From contig OY969103.1 in assembly GCA_963697915.1 (NCBI GenBank), forward strand, positions 2,706,804-2,770,803: a stretch of 64,000 nt of DNA, read 5' to 3'. The notes below the pieces were generated by a model. It worked only from the letters and a program-made list of their open reading frames with translations, made no database searches and was not told where the DNA came from. This document shows, piece by piece, positions 58,808 to 64,000 of this stretch (positions are counted from its first letter, which is position 1; the number at the start of each line of letters is the position of its first letter). Origin of the DNA: VRUE01 sp963697915. Lineage in GTDB: Bacteria > Actinomycetota > Thermoleophilia > Solirubrobacterales > 70-9. The position numbers and the translations under genes were made by a program.

Positions 58808-59685
58808 GGATCTGGCTGATGGCGGCGCGGCCGCGGACCCTGCCGGCCGCGGTGGCGCCGGTCCTGGTCGGCACCGCTGCGGCGGTCGAATGGGTCGGCG
58901 AGCTGCCCCGGGTCGGCGCCTTCGTCGCCGCCCTGCTCGGCTCGATCTTGATCCAGATCGGCACCAACCTCGCCAACGACTACTCCGACGCCAAGCGCGG
59001 CGCCGACACGGTTGACCGGCTGGGGCCGGTGCGGGTCACCTCGGCCGGGCTGGTCACGCCGCAGCGGGTGCTGGTCGCGACCTGGGTCGCTTTCGGGTTG
59101 GCGGTCGCCTGCGGCATCTACCTGACCGTGGTCGCGGGCTGGGTCATCCTCCTGATCGGCGCCGTCTCGATCGCCGCCGGCGTCCTCTACACGGGCGGGC
59201 CACGCCCCTACGGCTACGCCGGGCTGGGCGAGCTCTTCGTCTTCCTCTTCTTCGGGCTGGTGGCGGTCAACGGGTCCTACTACGTACAGGTCGAGGATCT
59301 CGATGCGCTGCCGCTGGGGCTCTCGATCGCGGTCGGCTTCCTCGCCACGGCGATCCTCGTCGTCAACAACGTGCGCGACATCGAGACCGACCGGCGGGCC
59401 GGCAAGATGACCCTGGCGGTGCGGGCGGGGCGCCAGAACGCGGTGGCGATCTACCGGCTGCTGGTGCTTGGCGCCTTCCTCGTCCTGCCGATCACCGTCG
59501 CCGGCGCCGGCACCAGCGCCCTGCCGCTGATCGGGCTCGCCTCGCTGCCGCTGGCGGTGCCGCCGCTGCGGGCGATGAGCAACCGCACCGACGGCCCTTC
59601 CCTCAACGCCGCGCTCGCCGCCACCGGCGTCCTGCTCGGCGCCTTCAGCCTGCTGGTCTCGATCGGGCTCCTGCTCGCGGCCTGA
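58804..59685 (+). CDS. menA: 1,4-Dihydroxy-2-naphthoate polyprenyltransferase
   Basis: 293 aa from ATG 58804, overlapping the menB stop (ATGA). It is a UbiA-superfamily membrane prenyltransferase with first Asp-rich motif NLANDYSDAKRGAD and second motif VRDIETDRRAGKMTLAVR. It attaches the polyprenyl tail to DHNA to give demethylmenaquinone. Confidence 0.95.
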   Translation: MRIWLMAARPRTLPAAVAPVLVGTAAAVEWVGELPRVGAFVAALLGSILIQIGTNLANDYSDAKRGADTVDRLGPVRVTSAGLVTPQRVLVATWVAFGLAVACGIYLTVVAGWVILLIGAVSIAAGVLYTGGPRPYGYAGLGELFVFLFFGLVAVNGSYYVQVEDLDALPLGLSIAVGFLATAILVVNNVRDIETDRRAGKMTLAVRAGRQNAVAIYRLLVLGAFLVLPITVAGAGTSALPLIGLASLPLAVPPLRAMSNRTDGPSLNAALAATGVLLGAFSLLVSIGLLLAA

Positions 59686-59734
59686 CCGAAACTTCGTTTG
59701 TGCGCCACTGAGGCGCAATATCGAGGTTTCGCGG
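59686..59734 (+). repeat. Stop-codon-proximal hairpin repeat, copy 2
   Basis: It starts at the base after the menA stop. The outer CGAAACTTCG/CGAGGTTTCG stem has one wobble, and an inner TGCGCC/GGCGCA stem is perfect. It aligns with the element at 46513-46563 (read on the minus strand) along its whole length with few differences, including the shared GAGGCGCAAT-T/A-TCGAGGTTTCGCGG end. Confidence 0.7.
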
Positions 59735-59745
59735 AGAATCGAGGA

Positions 59746-60804
59746 ATGCGGATCGCATCGGTCGAGGTCGTCCCCTACGCGCTCCCCTTCCGCGAGCCGT
59801 ACACGACCGCCACCGGCACGCTCGAGCGCCGCGAGATGGTCCTCCTGCGACTGCGCTCTTTCGACGGCCTGGTCGGCCTCGGCGAAGCGGTGCCGCTCTC
59901 GCTGCGCGGCGGCGTCGCCCTTGCCCAGGTCGTCCGCGAGTTGGAGGCGCTCTGGGAGCGGGAGACCCTCGACGAGGCGACCCTGCGCAGCGACGCGATC
60001 GCGCTCTCGCCGCCGGCCCGCTGCGCGGCGCTGACCGCGCTGCTCGACCTGCGCGGCAAGCGGGCGGCAGCCGAGAGCGGCGCGCCCCCCGCCCCCTCGC
60101 CGCCGGTGCGCTGCAACGCAACCCTGGTCGCGGGCGCGCCCGCCGCGGTCGGCGCCGATGCCGAGCGCTGGGCCGCGGACGACTTCTCGACCTTCAAGCT
60201 GAAGCTCGGCGCCGGCGACGACGTCGGGCAGGTGCGCGCGGTGCGCGACGCGGTCGGCGCCGATGCGCGGATCCGGGTCGACGCCAACGCCGCCTGGGAC
60301 GTCGAGACCGCGAAGCGGACGCTGGCCGCGCTCGAGCCGTTCGACATAGAGCTCGCCGAGCAGCCGGTGGCGACCCTCGAGGAGTCGATGGAGATCGCTC
60401 GCGGCACCTCGATCCCGATCGCCGCCGACGAGAGCGTCGAGAGCCGCGCCGATGCCGAACGGGCGGCCGCGATGGAGGCCTGCCAGGTGACTGGGGTGAA
60501 GCTCTCCAAGGTCGGCGGCCCCGAGGCGGCGATCGAGATCGCCGAGGTGCTGCCGGCCTACCTCTCCAGCGCGCTCGACGGCCCTGTGGGGATCGCCGCC
60601 GCGGTCCAGGTCGCCGAGACGCTCGGCGAGGCGGCGGGTCCCGATGCCCTGGACCTCGCCCACGGCCTCGCCACCCAGCGGCTCTTCGCCACGACGATCG
60701 CCAGCGCCGAGTGCGAGCTGCGCGGCGACATGCTGCACCCGCCCGAGGGCCCCGGGCTGGGTGTCGAGATCGACGAGGCGGCGCTGGAGGCGCACCGGCT
60801 CTAG
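59746..60804 (+). CDS. menC: o-Succinylbenzoate synthase
   Basis: 352 aa enolase-superfamily enzyme from ATG 59746. Catalytic residues are KLK in FKLKLGAGDD, metal ligands in RVDANAAWD, ELAEQP and IAADESVE, and the second lysine in GVKLSKVGG. It dehydrates SHCHC to OSB in menaquinone synthesis. The start lies 11 nt after repeat copy 2. Confidence 0.93.
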   Translation: MRIASVEVVPYALPFREPYTTATGTLERREMVLLRLRSFDGLVGLGEAVPLSLRGGVALAQVVRELEALWERETLDEATLRSDAIALSPPARCAALTALLDLRGKRAAAESGAPPAPSPPVRCNATLVAGAPAAVGADAERWAADDFSTFKLKLGAGDDVGQVRAVRDAVGADARIRVDANAAWDVETAKRTLAALEPFDIELAEQPVATLEESMEIARGTSIPIAADESVESRADAERAAAMEACQVTGVKLSKVGGPEAAIEIAEVLPAYLSSALDGPVGIAAAVQVAETLGEAAGPDALDLAHGLATQRLFATTIASAECELRGDMLHPPEGPGLGVEIDEAALEAHRL

Positions 60805-60808
60805 CCTG

Positions 60809-60850
60809 CTTGGCGACTTTTGCACCGTATAGGGGGTAAAAGTCGCCAAG
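60809..60850 (+). promoter_or_regulatory. Perfect 13-bp hairpin at the menD start
   Basis: CTTGGCGACTTTT (60809-60821) and its complement (60838-60850) form a perfect stem with a 16-nt loop. It begins 4 nt after the menC stop, and its last base is the G of the menD GTG start. It could terminate, slow or gate expression of menD. Confidence 0.6.
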
Positions 60851-62592
60851 TGGACCCGACCAACGTCAACACCGCGCTCGCCTCGGCCTTCGTCGAGGAT
60901 CTGGCGCACTGTGGGCTGCGCCACGCGGTCGTCTCTCCGGGCTCACGCTCGACCCCGCTGGCGCTGGCGCTGTGGCGCGAGCCCCAGATCGAGGTGACGG
61001 TGATCGTCGACGAGCGCTCGGCGGCCTTCTTCGCCCTCGGCGCCGCCCAGGCGAGCGGGGCGCCGGTGGCGATCCTCTGCACCTCGGGGACGGCGGCCGC
61101 CAACCTCCACCCGGCGATCTGCGAGGCGGACCACAGCGCCGTGCCGCTGATCGCGCTGACCGCGGACCGGCCGCCGGAGCTGCGCGGGATCGGCGCCGGC
61201 CAGGCAATCGACCAGTTGAAGCTGTTCGGCTCCTCGGTGCGCTGGTTCTGCGAGGTCGGGACGCACGTTGCCGACGACGACGGCCTCCTCCACTACCGGG
61301 CGAGCGCCTGCCGCGCCTTTGCCACGGCTCGCGGCGAGCCCCGGCCCGGCCCGGTCCACCTCAACCTCCCCTTCCGCGAGCCGCTGGCGCCTCTCGCCGA
61401 AGAGGGGGCGGTGACGGCGACGGACCCACTGGCGCTGGAGGGGCGCGACGGGCGGCCGCTGACCGCGGTCACCCCGATCGACCTCGAGCCCTCGCAGTTC
61501 CTGCTCGACGAGGTCGCCGGCCACATCGCCGAGGCCGAGATCGGCGTGATCGTCGCCGGCCGCCAGCTCGACCCCGAGCTGCGCGAGCCGCTCGCCCACC
61601 TCGCCCGCGTCGCCGGCTACCCGATCCTCGCCGACCCTGCCTCGCAGTTGCGCTGCGGCCCCCACGACCGCTCGCGGGTGATAACCGCCTACGACCTGCT
61701 GCTGCGCGACGAGCGCTTCCGCGAGAACGCCTCGCCCGACCTGGTGCTGCGCTTCGGCGAGATGCCGACCAGCAAGCCGCTGCGCTCCTGGCTGGCGGAA
61801 TCCGGCGCCGACCAGATCGTCGCCGACCCGCTCGGCGACTGGAACGAGCCGAGCCGCCGGGCGGCGGCACTGCTGCGCGCCGATCCAACCGAGCTGGCGG
61901 CCGGCTGGGCTGCCCGTCTGGGCAAGGAGCGCCCGGCCCCGGCAATGTGGCTGGCGGCGGAGCGGGCGGCCCGCGAGGCGATCGAGGGCGAGCTGGGGGG
62001 GCTCGACGCCCCCAGCGAGCCGGGCCTGCAGCTGGCGCTCGGCGCCGCCCACGCCGACGGCGACCTCGTCTACACCGCCTCGAGCATGCCGATCCGCGAC
62101 CAGGAGGCCTTCCTGCCGAGTGGCGAGGCGGACGTCACCTTCCTCTGCAACCGAGGGACCAACGGCATCGACGGCCTGACCTCCTCTGGCATCGGCGCCG
62201 CCCACGCGACTGGCCGGCCGACGACGATCGTCACCGGCGACCTCGGCCTCCTCCACGACCTCGGCGGCCTCGCCGCCCTGCGCGAGGTCTCCACCCCGGT
62301 CCGCATCGTCGTCATCGACAACGACGGCGGCGGCATCTTCCACTTCCTGCCCCAGGAGCAGGCCCTCGACGGCGAGGAGTTCGAGGCCCTGCTCGGCACC
62401 CCTCGCGGCGTCAACGCCGCCAAGGCGGCGGCCCTCTTCGACCTCCCCCACCGCCGCCTCGAATCACTCGAGCAGCTCCCCGACGCACTTGCCGCCGGCA
62501 CCGGCCTAATCGAGCTCAAGGTCGACCGCCAAGAGAACCTGAACCTGCACCGACGCCTCGCCGAAAGCGTGGCGGCAACGCTCCACTCCTAA
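60850..62592 (+). CDS. menD: 2-Succinyl-5-enolpyruvyl-6-hydroxy-3-cyclohexene-1-carboxylate synthase
   Basis: 580 aa from GTG 60850, giving the usual N-terminus before TALASAFVEDL; a TTG at 60820 inside the hairpin loop is less likely. It is a thiamine-diphosphate enzyme with SPGSRSTPLALAL, CTSGTAAANLHPAI, EADHSAVPLIALTADRP, and a cofactor domain with TGDLGLLHDLGGL and DNDGGGIFHFLPQ. It commits isochorismate to menaquinone. Confidence 0.95.
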   Translation: MDPTNVNTALASAFVEDLAHCGLRHAVVSPGSRSTPLALALWREPQIEVTVIVDERSAAFFALGAAQASGAPVAILCTSGTAAANLHPAICEADHSAVPLIALTADRPPELRGIGAGQAIDQLKLFGSSVRWFCEVGTHVADDDGLLHYRASACRAFATARGEPRPGPVHLNLPFREPLAPLAEEGAVTATDPLALEGRDGRPLTAVTPIDLEPSQFLLDEVAGHIAEAEIGVIVAGRQLDPELREPLAHLARVAGYPILADPASQLRCGPHDRSRVITAYDLLLRDERFRENASPDLVLRFGEMPTSKPLRSWLAESGADQIVADPLGDWNEPSRRAAALLRADPTELAAGWAARLGKERPAPAMWLAAERAAREAIEGELGGLDAPSEPGLQLALGAAHADGDLVYTASSMPIRDQEAFLPSGEADVTFLCNRGTNGIDGLTSSGIGAAHATGRPTTIVTGDLGLLHDLGGLAALREVSTPVRIVVIDNDGGGIFHFLPQEQALDGEEFEALLGTPRGVNAAKAAALFDLPHRRLESLEQLPDALAAGTGLIELKVDRQENLNLHRRLAESVAATLHS

Positions 62593-62599
62593 CACGCGC

Positions 62600-63850
62600 C
62601 TATTCGAGCCAGACCCCCGTCTGTTCTTCCGCTTCGTCCTCGCCTTTCAGTGTGATCGAACCGGTATAAGTGCCGTTGCTTCCTTCGCCGCCCACTTCAC
62701 AGCCGACTCGTTTGTATTTGATGCCGGTCAGTGTCCAGGTCAGGAGAAGGTCGCGAGTGACTCCCGATCCTTCCTCTTCGTAATCGACGACACCGCTCGG
62801 GGTTTGCGGACCCACCGTGATCGTGCATCCGCCGGCGAATTCGTCGTAAGTGAATTCGATCGCTTTCCCTTCTGGGCACTGAATGCTGAACTGACCATGC
62901 GATCCTGTGTCTGTGGGCTGCGCCAGGCGATATGAACAACCATTCACTTTCGGTGTGACCTGTCGTTCGAGTCCTTCGCATTCCGTAAACGAAGGCACGA
63001 GGGTAACTTCCTCAGCGTCTTCAGAAAGAACTGTCCCGCTGAAGGACATGGATCCGCACTCAACGCCGCCGACCAGGATTCCAAAGGTGTACTCATTGGC
63101 AGTTGACTGAGCTCCTTCCAGGACCGTATCCATAGATTCCGCATGGAACTTCTGCCGGCTGTATGGCGGTGTCGCTTCGATGCCGTACTGTTCTTCATTT
63201 GTAGCCAGCCCTTTGGCTTTCATCGTCCCTGTGAGTTCGATCTGACTGGTTAGTCCACCTTCGGTCCCAAGGCATCCAGAGCTAGTTTCGGTCTTCGTGG
63301 CATACACACCAAGTGTCATTTTGGCCACTACTTCTTTGGTTTTCCCCGAGCCAATGTTGGTGTAAGTGATGCCGCCTGTCATTAATTGAGAGGGAAGTTT
63401 ATAGGTACAGGTTCCAACAATTGGGGGATTATCAAGGATTTCCATTTCTTTCCCGACTGGACACACTAGATGGACTGGACTGTGACCTTCGCTACTACCA
63501 CTTGTCAGTAGATAGTCACACCCGTTCATCGTAACCGTCGTGGGTCCTCCGGTAAAAAGTGAATCGGAACAAGATTTGTACGTTGGATACAGTGTTACCT
63601 GAATTACTGTTTCGTTTTCAATGTCGCCTGTGGCCGTTGCCGTTTCGCACGACATGCTGATTTCTGATTCCAGGTCATGTAGTTCGACTTTACCTTCCAC
63701 CTGAGAAGCCCCGACGTGCGTCCAGCCTATTGGGGCTTCGGAAATGAAGTGGATTTTCGTCGGGCTCGCGAATGCGCTCAACACAGACACCCCGCCTACC
63801 AACGTGACTGCGAGGATTCCAAAGCCAGCGAGTTTCAACTTGGCGTTCAT
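62600..63850 (-). CDS. Exported protein with tandem six-cysteine domains, unknown function
   Basis: 416 aa from ATG 63850 with GGAGGG 7 nt upstream. Signal peptide about 1-29. Two related domains follow (about 33-214 and 234-405), each with six cysteines in matching order: C68, 94, 111, 130, 148, 193 and C265, 291, 305, 325, 342, 384. Shared blocks include NGC-x-YxL before the third Cys and C-P-x-GK after the fourth. Six conserved cysteines suggest disulfides. GC content is clearly lower than its neighbours. I do not recognise the family. Confidence 0.8.
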   Translation of the reverse strand: MNAKLKLAGFGILAVTLVGGVSVLSAFASPTKIHFISEAPIGWTHVGASQVEGKVELHDLESEISMSCETATATGDIENETVIQVTLYPTYKSCSDSLFTGGPTTVTMNGCDYLLTSGSSEGHSPVHLVCPVGKEMEILDNPPIVGTCTYKLPSQLMTGGITYTNIGSGKTKEVVAKMTLGVYATKTETSSGCLGTEGGLTSQIELTGTMKAKGLATNEEQYGIEATPPYSRQKFHAESMDTVLEGAQSTANEYTFGILVGGVECGSMSFSGTVLSEDAEEVTLVPSFTECEGLERQVTPKVNGCSYRLAQPTDTGSHGQFSIQCPEGKAIEFTYDEFAGGCTITVGPQTPSGVVDYEEEGSGVTRDLLLTWTLTGIKYKRVGCEVGGEGSNGTYTGSITLKGEDEAEEQTGVWLE

Positions 63851-63908
63851 CCGATAGCCCTCCGATTGGTTCCAGTGCAATGGCAGCGGACCGCCAGGCG
63901 GCCTCCAC

Positions 63909-63948
63909 ATAGACGAATATTATTGACTATAGACTAATAGTCGTCTAT
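63909..63948. promoter_or_regulatory. AT-rich inverted repeat upstream of the six-cysteine protein gene
   Basis: Arms of 14 nt (63909-63922, ATAGACGAATATTA, and 63935-63948) are complementary at 13 positions and flank an AT-rich centre containing TATAGT on the minus strand. It lies about 60 nt before the gene's start. It looks like a promoter with an operator. The last 50 nt of the window hold nothing recognisable. Confidence 0.5.
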
Positions 63949-64000
63949 TTGAGCGCACAGGTCACTCGGTCACTCGGCCAGCAGCGGCAACAACGCCCCC

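Noticed and set aside
58720..60924. Long minus-strand open frame (734 codons) opposite menB, menA and menC
   Set aside because: Low-complexity Arg/Asp/Gln composition typical of antisense frames; the plus strand holds full men enzymes.

Overview
The window looks like chromosomal DNA from a high-GC, deep-branching actinobacterium, most likely Thermoleophilia/Solirubrobacterales. The evidence is the 16S/23S sequence character, the very high G+C, GTG and TTG starts, the garA-merR-pgsA neighbourhood, an RsiG-like protein, an Asp-type MurA and the short-HisG/HisZ pair. There is no phage, IS element, CRISPR array or tRNA gene. Almost everything is core biosynthesis packed into long operons, where stop and start codons commonly overlap as ATGA, GTGA or TTGA. 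Many units outside operons appear leaderless, with a TANNNT -10 element 7-10 nt before the start codon and no Shine-Dalgarno.

Region 1 (1-14112, minus strand) is an envelope, isoprenoid and translation block. In transcription order it reads rpsB-tsf-pyrH-frr-uppS-cdsA-dxr-rseP, a small membrane protein, ispG-fadD-proS-pgsA, an RsiG-like protein, a zinc-ribbon FHA protein and a MerR regulator. Region 2 (14128-16875) carries an RluD-type synthase, lspA, yggT, proC and sepF. Region 3 (16917-26291) carries yggS, pgeF and cca, then the histidine genes hisZ-G-D-B-H-A-F, then murA, whose catalytic Cys is replaced by Asp. hisC, hisE and hisI are not here.

Region 4 (26316-34059) has a plus-strand alpha/beta hydrolase and a small leaderless ORF whose start codon lies inside a LexA-type SOS box. 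These face a complete minus-strand rRNA operon (promoter, 16S, tRNA-free spacer, 23S, 5S, terminator) with clear precursor-processing stems. tyrS lies upstream of the rRNA promoter, and a class A penicillin-binding protein diverges from tyrS.

Region 5 (36290-48327) is a branched-chain amino acid locus. An XRE-cupin regulator with an 18-bp palindrome at its promoter heads leuC-leuD-methyltransferase-leuB-ilvE, followed by cimA, a DegT aminotransferase, argH and mpg. Just upstream, leuA has a classic 19-codon leader peptide containing seven leucines, with alternative base-pairing arms. Leucine supply therefore appears to be controlled in two ways: attenuation of leuA, and probably a repressor on leuCDB.

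Region 6 (48327-56580) has an MFS exporter, a small RTX-repeat exported protein, a quinone oxidoreductase, serC-serA, a DUF4389 membrane protein, a cupin, a 139-nt multi-hairpin palindromic element, and ilvC. Region 7 (56592-62592) is the menaquinone set: menE, with menB-menA-menC-menD diverging from it. Region 8 (62600-64000) is a lower-GC exported protein built from a tandem six-cysteine domain, behind an AT-rich inverted repeat.

The most interesting signals are the leuA leader, the regulator-headed leu operon with its embedded Tam-like methyltransferase, the SOS-box small ORF, the RsiG-like c-di-GMP signature, and a set of strong palindromes placed 0-9 nt after stop codons. Two of those palindromes are copies of one repeat.
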